A stretch of 56,461 nucleotides of DNA. It comes from MED-G82 sp964342675 (GTDB lineage Bacteria; Pseudomonadota; Gammaproteobacteria; Magnimaribacterales; D2472). The notes below the pieces were generated by a model. It was not told where the DNA came from and searched no databases. It was given only the letters and a program-made list of their open reading frames with translations. Positions 45,453 through 53,535 of the stretch are shown here, one piece after another. Every line of letters starts with the position of its first letter. Position 1 is the stretch's first letter. Location of the stretch: positions 1 to 56,461 of the forward strand of contig CAYFFR010000004.1 in the NCBI GenBank assembly GCA_964342675.1, given 5' to 3'. The position numbers and the translations under genes were made by a program.

Positions 45453-46000
45453 GACAATAAAGAACCTCGCACCTCACCTATAATTTTTTCCTTATGCAAA
45501 CTCATTCTCTCTGGAATCATAATATGATTTCTTTTAGGTTGTTCTAAATAAATTAACCCATTTTTATTAAGCAATTCTTTTGAAATGATTAAATCTAAAA
45601 TCTTTGGAAGTTGTTTATATTCAAAAGGAGGATCTAAAAAGATTAAATCAAACGTTATGGTGTTATTCTTTAACCACTCTATTGCGTCTTTACATAGTAC
45701 TTGTGATATTTCTTGTGCCTCTAACTGATAAATATTATTTTCTATGAACTTAACCCTTTGTCTTATTTTCTCAATAGATATTAGATGGCTTGCCCCTAAT
45801 GAAAGACATTCCAGCCCCAGACTTCCTGTTCCGGCAAATAAGTCCAGGCAACAGGAGTTATTAATTTTAAATTGCAACCAATCGAATAAGATCTTTTTTA
45901 ATCGATCGCTTGTTGGTCTCAACGAATCAGAATATTCAAAATTAATTTTATAACCCTTGTTAATGCCACTAATAATTCTTATGCTTGGTTTTCTTTTCAA
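45443..46000 (-). CDS. rsmD: 16S rRNA guanine-966 N2-methyltransferase
   Basis: RsmD methylates G966 in 16S rRNA. The 185-residue protein has the family opening RIISGINKGYKI, LRPTSDRLKKILFDWL, the SAM-binding DLFAGTGSLGLE (53-64) and the catalytic DPPF (123-126). The start is TTG46000: no ATG exists before the conserved core and the core begins at residue 8. TATAAA lies 6 nt before the TTG on this strand, so the message may be leaderless. Confidence 0.93.
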   Translation of the reverse strand: MKRKPSIRIISGINKGYKINFEYSDSLRPTSDRLKKILFDWLQFKINNSCCLDLFAGTGSLGLECLSLGASHLISIEKIRQRVKFIENNIYQLEAQEISQVLCKDAIEWLKNNTITFDLIFLDPPFEYKQLPKILDLIISKELLNKNGLIYLEQPKRNHIMIPERMSLHKEKIIGEVRGSLLSWK

Positions 46001-46014
46001 AGTATATTTATAAT
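45985..46014 (+). promoter_or_regulatory. Promoter of the flavin-reductase-domain gene
   Basis: TTGGTT (45985-45990) and a perfect TATAAT (46009-46014) are 18 bp apart. The start ATG46025 is only 10 nt after the -10 box, leaving a leader of about 3 nt. The -35 element lies in the first codons of rsmD on the other strand. Confidence 0.5.
46007..46012 (-). promoter_or_regulatory. Candidate -10 element of rsmD
   Basis: On the minus strand TATAAA ends 6 nt before the TTG start of rsmD. It overlaps the -10 box of the divergent gene, so the two promoters would compete. Confidence 0.35.
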
Positions 46015-46024
46015 AATTCTTAAC

Positions 46025-46489
46025 ATGCCAAAGGAACAGTTTCTTAAATCTATGAGGTATCTTGCTGCTTCAGTTAGTATTATCTCAGCAAAAGACTCAA
46101 ACTCTAAGTGTTTTGCAATGACAGCGTCCTCAGTCACTTCTTTAACTCTAGACCCACCATCAATTTTAGTATGTGTTAACCACGAGGCATCTATTTATGA
46201 AGTATTAAATAACAAGGAACAAAATTTCTGTATTAATCTTTTACAAAAAGACCAACAAGATATTGCAACTCAATGCAGTATCAAAGGCCAAGAAGAGGAA
46301 AGATTTGCTGATAGCCATTGGGATGTTGATTCCATCCCATATCTTCAAAACTCTCAAGCTAATATATTTTGTAGCGTTGATAAGGTGATACCTTATCAAA
46401 CTCATAGCATCGTTGTCGGCAAAGTTAAAGAATGTATAAATAATCATGCTTTCAATACTCTCATGTACGCAGAAGGAGAATATTTATGA
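46025..46489 (+). CDS. Flavin reductase-like domain protein
   Basis: This 154-residue protein belongs to the FMN-binding split-barrel flavin reductase group. Visible are MRYLAASVSIIS, the FMN-contacting FAMTASSVTSLTLDPPSILVCVN, and FCINLLQKDQ with SHSIVVGKV near the end. Such proteins supply reduced flavin to monooxygenases or act alone. The two monooxygenases in this window bind their own FAD, so they are not obvious partners. It overlaps the DUF4399 gene by 4 bp. Confidence 0.85.
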   Translation: MPKEQFLKSMRYLAASVSIISAKDSNSKCFAMTASSVTSLTLDPPSILVCVNHEASIYEVLNNKEQNFCINLLQKDQQDIATQCSIKGQEEERFADSHWDVDSIPYLQNSQANIFCSVDKVIPYQTHSIVVGKVKECINNHAFNTLMYAEGEYL

Positions 46490-46899
46490 TTCTTAAGAAT
46501 AGAGCCTTTTTACTTATCCCGCTTCTATTGTTAATGTTTTCTCCAAAAAACTTTTCTGATGAGCATCCCGAGTTATATTTTGTGAATATACAAGACGGTC
46601 AACATTTTAATAATCCTATCAAGATCATTTTTGGTTTAAAGAACTATGGTGTTGCACCTGCTGGGATAAAAGTAGATTTTGCAGGACATCATCACCTTCT
46701 AATTGATAAAGATTTAGAAGACTATGCCCAGCCTATACCAGCAGATAATAACCATATTCATTTTGGTAAAGGTCAGACTGAAACTACTATTGTGCTATCA
46801 CCAGGCTCACACACCCTCCAACTCATCATGGGTAATTATGTTCATATCCCACATAACCCTGTAATTCAATCTGAGAAGATTACAGTGATTGTTAAATAG
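46486..46899 (+). CDS. Secreted DUF4399 protein
   Basis: This 137-residue protein has a signal peptide (hydrophobic 7-19, cleavage near FSDEHP). A single beta-rich domain carries GHHHLLID, NNHIHFGKGQTE and LSPGSHTLQLIMGNYVHIPHNP. The His-rich motifs are the hallmark of DUF4399 and may bind metal; no function is established. It is coupled to the flavin-reductase gene by a 4 bp overlap. Confidence 0.8.
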   Translation: MILKNRAFLLIPLLLLMFSPKNFSDEHPELYFVNIQDGQHFNNPIKIIFGLKNYGVAPAGIKVDFAGHHHLLIDKDLEDYAQPIPADNNHIHFGKGQTETTIVLSPGSHTLQLIMGNYVHIPHNPVIQSEKITVIVK

Positions 46900-46911
46900 T
46901 TTGGGATCTCA

Positions 46912-46930
46912 ATGTTGACACTGTAAACAT
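46912..46930. promoter_or_regulatory. tetR operator, copy 1 (imperfect)
   Basis: ATGTTGACACTGTAAACAT is an inverted repeat with 8 bp arms, one mismatched pair and a 3 bp spacer. It contains the promoter's -35 hexamer TTGACA (46915-46920). It differs from copy 2 at two positions. Confidence 0.75.
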
Positions 46931-46944
46931 AATTCATATATGAT
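46915..46944 (+). promoter_or_regulatory. Promoter of the tetR-RND operon
   Basis: A perfect -35 TTGACA (46915-46920) and TATGAT (46939-46944) are 18 bp apart, making this the best promoter in the window. Transcription should start near 46951, inside operator 2, giving a leader of about 17 nt with no Shine-Dalgarno sequence. Confidence 0.7.
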
Positions 46945-46963
46945 ATGTTGACACCGTCAACAT
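46945..46963. promoter_or_regulatory. tetR operator, copy 2 (perfect)
   Basis: ATGTTGAC-ACC-GTCAACAT is a perfect inverted repeat with 8 bp arms and a 3 bp spacer. It covers the predicted transcription start. Its centre is 33 bp, about three helical turns, from that of copy 1, so two repressor dimers would bind the same face of the DNA. Confidence 0.8.
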
Positions 46964-46967
46964 AATA

Positions 46968-47573
46968 ATGAAATATCATCATGGGGATTTAAGGGAGGCA
47001 CTCATCTTGAGCGCTTGCATGGTTTGTGAAGAGCTAGGTTTTGAAAAAATCAGCCTAAGATCTATAGCAAAAGGCGCAAATGTTTCACAAACCGCACCCT
47101 ATCGACACTTTAAAACAAAGAAGGAACTTCTTGCTGAAGTTGCAAGGTGTGGTTTTGATGAACTGCGAACTAAATTATTGCAGTCTCTAGAAGTCAATAA
47201 GTCAACCAATCCAAAAGAACAGTTCATTAATTTAGGTGTTGCATATTTAGAATTTGGAATGAATAAACGTAATACCTATGATCTAATGATGCACCATCAG
47301 GGATTTCTGAATTTTGGTGATTTTCCATCGCTTGAAAAAAGCGGTGAAGAAACATTTAACATTCTGATTGAAACAATGTTAAAGATCATGCCTAATTTAT
47401 CTGAAGAAGAATTGTATGTTCAATGCATTAAGCACTGGTCGATGATTCACGGATTGATTGGTGTAATAGATAATCTTGCTGCTGATAATAACTCTGCAAC
47501 TAACGCAGCAACAGCTATTAAATATGTAAAGGATGATATTAAGAGTTTTCTCCGCAAAGCTATAGATTTTTAA
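46968..47573 (+). CDS. TetR-family repressor of the RND operon
   Basis: This 201-residue protein has the N-terminal TetR helix-turn-helix: HHGDLREALILSA, ISLRSIAKGANVS and the recognition helix QTAPYRHFKTKKELL. The C-terminal ligand domain resembles the WHG group. It is the first gene of an operon with an RND adaptor (1 bp gap) and pump, and two operators overlap its own promoter. Autoregulation and induction of efflux by a pump substrate is the expected logic; the ligand is unknown. Confidence 0.9.
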   Translation: MKYHHGDLREALILSACMVCEELGFEKISLRSIAKGANVSQTAPYRHFKTKKELLAEVARCGFDELRTKLLQSLEVNKSTNPKEQFINLGVAYLEFGMNKRNTYDLMMHHQGFLNFGDFPSLEKSGEETFNILIETMLKIMPNLSEEELYVQCIKHWSMIHGLIGVIDNLAADNNSATNAATAIKYVKDDIKSFLRKAIDF

Positions 47574-47574
47574 A

Positions 47575-48576
47575 ATGAAGTTAAATACTAATAAGTTGAT
47601 ATTGGTTACTATATTTTTTGCATCAACTTTATTTGGAGCCAATACATCCTTAGAGATTACTACACTCGAAATGCAGTCTTCTTATAATGCTACCCAAAGA
47701 TTGCCTGGAAAAATCTTACCCCTTCATTCTTCAAAATTAGCATTTGAAATACCTGGGAAAATATCTGAAGTTAAAGTGGATATTGGTGATCAGGTTATAA
47801 AAGATCAAATTCTTGCTGTTTTAGATCCTTCTGAAATGCAAGCTAATTTAAATCAAGCACTAGCAAGGTTTAATTTAGCTTCTCAAGCTTTAGTTAGATT
47901 CGAAGATCTAAAAGCGAAAGGCTTTATTTCGAATCAAGAACTAGATAGAGCAAATTCGGAATACCTTATTGCAAAGGCACAAGTTGATCTTTACACAGTA
48001 AAGTTAGAGCAAACAAAAATACGTGCACCTTTTACAGGCTTTATTCAAAATCGATTTCTAGATGCAGGTGTCGTAGTCAGCCCAGGAATTCCTATTTTAG
48101 AAATTATTGATTCAACTAGCGTTGAAGCTCATGTCTCTGTACCCGCCAATACAATAGAACATTTGACTATTGGAGACTCATACTCATTTTTTATTAATAA
48201 CAAACAATACCTTGCATCGCTCAAACGATTTGCAGTGATGAGTGCCCAAGGATCAGATAATAGGCTATGCATTTTTGAATTTAATACTTTCATTAACCCA
48301 GGATCTATCTCATATCTTGAATTAAAACAAAGAATTAATATGCGAGGTGCATGGGTTCCTTTTACTGCATTATCACAAGGATCTCAGGGCTTATGGAATT
48401 TATATACACTACATAAAGACCAAAACAATAACTATCAAATTTCAAAAGAAATTGTTGAGCTAATCCATGCTGAAAAAGATATAGCATTTGTGAATGGTAC
48501 GATTGAGAGTGGTGACCTGGTTGTAACCGGTGGCGCTGCTATGGTTATAGACAATGAAGTTTTAAAGGTTAACTAG
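47575..48576 (+). CDS. RND efflux periplasmic adaptor
   Basis: This membrane-fusion protein links the RND pump to an outer-membrane channel. The 333-residue protein has a signal sequence ending FGAN. The two lipoyl halves read KLAFEIPGKISEVKVDIGDQVIK and KIRAPFTGFIQNRFLDAGVVVSPG, and flank a coiled-coil hairpin rich in Ala, Leu and Gln. Beta-barrel and membrane-proximal domains follow. There is no lipobox cysteine. The pump gene begins 4 bp later. Confidence 0.9.
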   Translation: MKLNTNKLILVTIFFASTLFGANTSLEITTLEMQSSYNATQRLPGKILPLHSSKLAFEIPGKISEVKVDIGDQVIKDQILAVLDPSEMQANLNQALARFNLASQALVRFEDLKAKGFISNQELDRANSEYLIAKAQVDLYTVKLEQTKIRAPFTGFIQNRFLDAGVVVSPGIPILEIIDSTSVEAHVSVPANTIEHLTIGDSYSFFINNKQYLASLKRFAVMSAQGSDNRLCIFEFNTFINPGSISYLELKQRINMRGAWVPFTALSQGSQGLWNLYTLHKDQNNNYQISKEIVELIHAEKDIAFVNGTIESGDLVVTGGAAMVIDNEVLKVN

Positions 48577-48580
48577 TTTT

Positions 48581-51500
48581 ATGTGGCTATTAAAAATCTT
48601 TTTTAATAGAGGAAGGGTATTTGCTTTACTCTTATTGTTTATATTTTTATCAGGTATTTTTGCTCTTGGCACTGTATCAAGACAAGAGAATCCAGAGTTA
48701 GCTGAAAGATGGGCTAGCATTAGAGTGATTTATCCTGGTGCGTCACCGGCACGTATGGAAACTCAAGTCCTAGAGCCATTGGAAGCGAAGATCAGAGAAG
48801 TTTATGAAATAGATGAAATTCAATCATTTGCTTCTCAAGGGTTTAGTTCAACACTCATGGAGATCAAATCTGAGGTTCCTCCACACTTGATAGAGCAGGT
48901 ATGGTCTCAAGTTCAAGATAAATTAGATGCATCAGTTTTTGTTTTACCTCCTGGGATTGAACCACAATTAAATAGAGACAGCGGACCTCCCACAACACTC
49001 ATGTATGCATTGACCTGGAATGGTGAGGGAGAGACACCTTTAATTATCTTATCGAGACTTGCTGAAGATCTCAGACAAACATTGGCATATGTAGATGGAT
49101 CAGACCGGAGTTATGTCTTTGGCGCTGCAGAAGAAGAAGTGTTAGTAGAAATAGATAATGCCAAACTATCTGCACTTAATTTAAGTTTTCAAGAGGTAAC
49201 AAAAGTCTTATCTGGTTTAGATAATAAGAAACCTATTGGACAAATCACTCAAGGAGGAAGGGAGGTCTTAATTAAGTCCAAGGACAACCTCACTACGGTT
49301 TCTCAGGTTGCTGACTTACCTATCAAAACAATTAATGATTTTGAAATTATTAGACTAAGGGACATAGCAACTATTAATAAGACACCTCGGGACCCACCAG
49401 AAGAACTAACGTTATTTAATGGACAAAGAGCAGTACTAGTTGATTTAAGGGGTATTTTTGGTCAGAGAGTTGATCTATATGCAGAAGAAGTTTCAAATTT
49501 AGTAAAAGAATTTAAATTACAACTACCACCAGAAATAGAGATTAATCCAATTTATGACGAGTCATTTTATTATAAAGAAAAATTTAACAACCTATATTTT
49601 AGTATTATCTTTGCGGTTTTTATTGTTATTGGGATCAGTTATTTTTTACTCGGATTTAGATCAGCTGTCATTGTTGGATCAGTAATTCCTTTAACTATTT
49701 TCTTAGTGTTATTTGGTTGCAAGTTGTTGGACTTGCCTCTGCATCAAACATCAATGACAGGAATTATTATTGCTCTTGGATTATTGATTGATAATTCAAT
49801 AATTGCTGTTGAGGATTACAGATACAGAAAAGGCCTTGGTTATTCTAACCAAGAAGCTTCGTACAGAAGTTTTAAGCATCTTTGGATTCCACTTTCTGCT
49901 GCAACTGCAACGACTGCCTTAGCATTCTTTCCTATTGCTTCTGGTCAGGGATCAAGCTCAGAATTTGTTGGCGGAATGGCTAAAACTGTTATTTTATCGA
50001 TTACCTCATCCTTGTTCCTGGCTTTGTATGTTGTCCCAGTTCTTTTAAATTACATGGAAAAAATAAAATTTTTTAATAAAGATATTTTTGCTGGTTATGG
50101 CTATTCAAATGAAAAACTTTTAGCTCGATACAAAGCATTACTAATGTGGTCTTATCAAGCCCCAAGAAGAGGTATTATGATAGCTATGGCTTTACCAGCA
50201 TTGGGTTTTGCAATGTTTCCATTTTTAAAAGCTGACTTTTTTCCTGAATTAGATAGGAATATGTTTAAGGTTCTAATTGAATTACCACCAAACGCCTCTC
50301 TAAGCACAACAGAAGCAAGAGTGCATGAGTTAAGAGATTCCATTAATTCGAGTGGTATTGTCAAAAGTGATTTCTGGTTTGTAGGTAGAACTCTACCGCA
50401 TGTACTTTATAACGTAATCGGAACAGATTCAGGGCTAGGTTTTAATAATATTGCCCAAGGTGTTTATATAGGCAGTTCATATTATGAAATTAAAAATACT
50501 CTCCCCTCACTTGCTAGACAGATTACTAGAGATAACCCTGATTTAAAAATTATTATCGACAAGTTTGCATCTGGCCCACCAGTTGATGCTGCAATTGAGT
50601 ATAGTATTGATGGACCAGACATTGAAATTCTAAGAGCTTTAGGAAAGAAATTAGAATTAATTATTAGAGGTGCCCCAGATGTATTTTTAACCAATAGCGA
50701 CCTTTCTAATCCAGCAACTAATATCGAGTTTAAATTCAATGAATCCAATTTAGCTCTCAACTCAGTACCTGGAGAATTTTTTATCAATGAATTGGCTATT
50801 GCCAGTGAGGGCATTGTGATTGGGAAGATGATGGATGGCAATAAAGAAGTCCCAATTAAAATAAGAGGTTTGTCAGAAGATTTAATTGAATCAACACAAT
50901 TTTTATCTATTCCTGCAAGAGATGCTTTTGAATATTCATCTAGCTATGGAGATTTTGAAGTTACTGCTCAATCAGATGTAGTATCTAGAGATGCTGGTAA
51001 AAGACAGAACAATGTCAAGGCTTGGATTTGGAGCGGCTTATTGGCTTCAGATACAGAAAAATACTTAAAAGATAAAATTATACTATTTGAAAACCAACTA
51101 CCTCCAGGCTATATCTTGGAAACTGGTGGCGAAGCTGAAGCAAGAGCTCAATCTCAATCTCAGCTATTTAGCTCAGCTATTTTATTCTTCATTCTTATTC
51201 TCATTGCTTTAGTTTCGGCGCTTAATTCTTTTAGGCAAGCTGGTTTAATTCTAAGTGTTGCCATTTGGTGTACAGGCTTAGCATTTATGGGCCTTACCAT
51301 TGGACAGGCAAACTTTGGGTTTATTGGGATAGTTGGTGCAATCGGTTTAGCTGGCTTATCTATCAATGATTCGATTGTGGTCTTATCTCATATTAAAGAA
51401 GCTAATGCTGATAAACCACTGGACATAGAAGGGTTGGTAGAGGTGGTTATAAGATCTACCCGCCATGTTATCACTACATCAGCAACTACCGTTGGAGGTT

Positions 51501-51631
51501 TTCTCCCACTCCTGATAACTAGCATATTTTTTAAACCATTAGCTTGGGCAATGGCGGGTGGTGTAATAGGCTCAGCAATTATTGCTCTTTTCTACATACC
51601 GTCCTTTTATGCTTTTTCTAAGAAATTATGA
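48581..51631 (+). CDS. RND-superfamily efflux pump
   Basis: This 1016-residue inner-membrane transporter has the duplicated RND plan: one helix, a large periplasmic loop, then six helices, repeated. Porter-domain sequences include VIYPGASPARMETQVLEPLE and GGEAEARAQSQSQLF. In the fourth helix the AcrB Asp407-Asp408 pair is Asp404-Asn405 (GLLIDNSII). In the tenth helix the position of AcrB Lys940 aligns with Asn in GLSINDSIV. Many RND pumps outside the AcrB core carry IDN-type motifs, so this is probably a sub-family trait. The substrate is unknown. It overlaps bamD by 6 bp. Confidence 0.93.
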   Translation: MWLLKIFFNRGRVFALLLLFIFLSGIFALGTVSRQENPELAERWASIRVIYPGASPARMETQVLEPLEAKIREVYEIDEIQSFASQGFSSTLMEIKSEVPPHLIEQVWSQVQDKLDASVFVLPPGIEPQLNRDSGPPTTLMYALTWNGEGETPLIILSRLAEDLRQTLAYVDGSDRSYVFGAAEEEVLVEIDNAKLSALNLSFQEVTKVLSGLDNKKPIGQITQGGREVLIKSKDNLTTVSQVADLPIKTINDFEIIRLRDIATINKTPRDPPEELTLFNGQRAVLVDLRGIFGQRVDLYAEEVSNLVKEFKLQLPPEIEINPIYDESFYYKEKFNNLYFSIIFAVFIVIGISYFLLGFRSAVIVGSVIPLTIFLVLFGCKLLDLPLHQTSMTGIIIALGLLIDNSIIAVEDYRYRKGLGYSNQEASYRSFKHLWIPLSAATATTALAFFPIASGQGSSSEFVGGMAKTVILSITSSLFLALYVVPVLLNYMEKIKFFNKDIFAGYGYSNEKLLARYKALLMWSYQAPRRGIMIAMALPALGFAMFPFLKADFFPELDRNMFKVLIELPPNASLSTTEARVHELRDSINSSGIVKSDFWFVGRTLPHVLYNVIGTDSGLGFNNIAQGVYIGSSYYEIKNTLPSLARQITRDNPDLKIIIDKFASGPPVDAAIEYSIDGPDIEILRALGKKLELIIRGAPDVFLTNSDLSNPATNIEFKFNESNLALNSVPGEFFINELAIASEGIVIGKMMDGNKEVPIKIRGLSEDLIESTQFLSIPARDAFEYSSSYGDFEVTAQSDVVSRDAGKRQNNVKAWIWSGLLASDTEKYLKDKIILFENQLPPGYILETGGEAEARAQSQSQLFSSAILFFILILIALVSALNSFRQAGLILSVAIWCTGLAFMGLTIGQANFGFIGIVGAIGLAGLSINDSIVVLSHIKEANADKPLDIEGLVEVVIRSTRHVITTSATTVGGFLPLLITSIFFKPLAWAMAGGVIGSAIIALFYIPSFYAFSKKL

Positions 51632-52441
51632 GGTCTCAGGTTTAGGAGCAGATCTTTTGAAAGGCGACTCATCAAGCTTGTTATCACGTTGAATATTACT
51701 TGATTTATTGATGACTATAATTTTCCGCACATCTTCTAATAAGTCTAAATATCCTAGCTCCTCATAACATGTTTCTAGAACTTTTAATGCTTTCATGTCT
51801 TCGCTTGAATTTGGAATATTCTCTAAAACATATTTTGCTCTTCTTAGCGCCGCTATATATGCACCTCTTTTAATATAATAATCTGCTGCGACCAATTCAT
51901 GTTTGGCTATTAGATTCCTTAAATATACTAGACGTTGATTGGCATACGGTGCGTATTGACTCTCAGGAAAACGCGTTAAAAATTCTGTTAATTCAGCAAA
52001 AGATTGCTTGGCACCTGATATATCCCTTTTTTCTAAATTACTATTAAATAGTCGTGCAAACAGAGTTTTATCTCTGGTATAACTTGCCAGGCCCCTCATG
52101 AAATATGCATAATCAATATTTGGATGTCTGGGGTGCAGTCTAATGAACTTTTCTGCTGCGGCATGGGATGCTTCATCTTCTCTATTCATATAATATGCAT
52201 AGATTAATTCTGATTGAGCTTGCTCAGCATACCTGCCGAAAGGATATCTATTCTCAATCATTTCAAGTGCTTCAATCGCAGAAAAAAAGTTGTTAGCCTT
52301 CATTCTACTTTGTGCAACGTTGTAATATATCTGTTCAGGTTGTTCTATTTCTTCACCATCAGAACTACAACTAGATATCACCAAGATAAATGACAGCACA
52401 AGGACGGTTGATAGTGTTATTTTACTTAGGCTAGTCTTCAT
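51626..52441 (-). CDS. bamD: Outer-membrane assembly lipoprotein BamD
   Basis: BamD is the essential partner of BamA in inserting beta-barrel proteins. The 271-residue protein has a lipoprotein signal ending I-S-S-C with Cys25. TPR-like repeats follow: YYNVAQSRMKANNFFSAIEALEMIENRYPFGRYA, then HPRHPNIDYAYFMRGL and RFPESQYAPYANQRL. Its divergent pairing with rluD is the standard gammaproteobacterial arrangement. The 3' end overlaps the RND pump gene by 6 bp. Confidence 0.95.
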   Translation of the reverse strand: MKTSLSKITLSTVLVLSFILVISSCSSDGEEIEQPEQIYYNVAQSRMKANNFFSAIEALEMIENRYPFGRYAEQAQSELIYAYYMNREDEASHAAAEKFIRLHPRHPNIDYAYFMRGLASYTRDKTLFARLFNSNLEKRDISGAKQSFAELTEFLTRFPESQYAPYANQRLVYLRNLIAKHELVAADYYIKRGAYIAALRRAKYVLENIPNSSEDMKALKVLETCYEELGYLDLLEDVRKIIVINKSSNIQRDNKLDESPFKRSAPKPETS

Positions 52442-52530
52442 AAAGATTGTATATTTTACATTGTTTTACCCTAACCTCGGATAAACTATTCGAATATATT
52501 AGAAAAGATATTCATAGATAAGTTTAGAAA

Positions 52531-53463
52531 TTGGAAGAATTAGATTTTATTACTCCCCTGGAAGCTCATGGTCAGAGGATTGATTATGTGATTGCAAATT
52601 CCATTGGATCTAAATTATCAAGAACTCAAATAAAGAATCTAATTAATTCAGGAGATATTTTATTAAATAATGAAGCATGTCGACCTAAAGATAAATTAGT
52701 AACAGGTGATGAAGTAAAAATTTTCTTAAAAGAAAGAGAGGCTGTATCTTGGAAACCACAGAAATTAACCCTAGATATTGAGATTGAAGAAAAAGATTTT
52801 TTGATAGTTAACAAAAGACATGGAGTTGTTATGCATCCAGGTGCCGGATGTTTTGATGGTACTCTAGCCAATGCTTTGTTATATCACTATCCGGATCTTG
52901 AATATTTACCAAGATGTGGAATCGTTCATAGACTAGATAAAGATACTTCGGGTCTAGTTGTAGTAGCTAGAACTAATGAATTTCGTAATCATATAGTAAA
53001 TGAATTACTCGAGCGTAAAGTTAATAAATATTATCAGGCAATTATCAAAGGTCATGTTATAGGTACCTTGAGAATAGATGACCCAATAGCTCGAGATAAA
53101 AGAAACAGATTAAAAATGGCTATTTCTAGAGATGGTAGAGAAGCAATATCTATTATTTCTGAGAACAAAAGATATGGAGGTTACTCGCTGGTTGATATCA
53201 ATATTGAGACAGGCAGGACTCACCAAATCAGATTACATTTATCACACCATAAGCATCCAATTATTGGAGATAAGACGTATGGATCTGGGTCTCAATTATC
53301 CAAAGGTGTTTCTGAGAGAGTTATAAGGATTATAAACGCGTTTCCTAGGCAAGCTTTACATGCTAAGAAAATAGAATTCAGGCTATTAAATAAGCAAAAG
53401 AAATTTAAGTTAGAAGTTAATTTACCTAAAGATATGCAAGAGTTACTTAGCTTATTAAAATGA
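52531..53463 (+). CDS. rluD: 23S rRNA pseudouridine synthase RluD
   Basis: RluD makes pseudouridines 1911, 1915 and 1917 in helix 69 of 23S rRNA; RlmH, also in this window, later methylates 1915. The 310-residue protein has an N-terminal S4 domain (about 15-70), the catalytic HRLDKDTSGL with Asp136, and GRTHQIRLHL. The start is TTG52531: an in-frame stop (TAG 52525-52527) lies just upstream and no ATG precedes the S4 domain. Confidence 0.95.
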   Translation: MEELDFITPLEAHGQRIDYVIANSIGSKLSRTQIKNLINSGDILLNNEACRPKDKLVTGDEVKIFLKEREAVSWKPQKLTLDIEIEEKDFLIVNKRHGVVMHPGAGCFDGTLANALLYHYPDLEYLPRCGIVHRLDKDTSGLVVVARTNEFRNHIVNELLERKVNKYYQAIIKGHVIGTLRIDDPIARDKRNRLKMAISRDGREAISIISENKRYGGYSLVDINIETGRTHQIRLHLSHHKHPIIGDKTYGSGSQLSKGVSERVIRIINAFPRQALHAKKIEFRLLNKQKKFKLEVNLPKDMQELLSLLK

Positions 53464-53483
53464 CCTAAAAAGATCATAAAAAC

Positions 53484-53511
53484 TTGTTTTTAAGCTTAAT
53501 TAAGGTATAAA
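53484..53511 (+). promoter_or_regulatory. Candidate promoter of ilvI-ilvH-ilvC
   Basis: TTGTTT (53484-53489) and TATAAA (53506-53511) are 16 bp apart, with a predicted start near 53518 and a leader of about 18 nt. That is too short for a leader peptide or attenuator of the classic ilv type. Confidence 0.45.
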
Positions 53512-53535
53512 TCGACATCTTAAAGAATTAATGTT

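Noticed and set aside
53464..53535. Leader peptide and attenuator before ilvI
   Set aside because: No short frame rich in Leu, Val or Ile and no terminator hairpin is present; the AAAAAC-TT-GTTTTT inverted repeat is weak.
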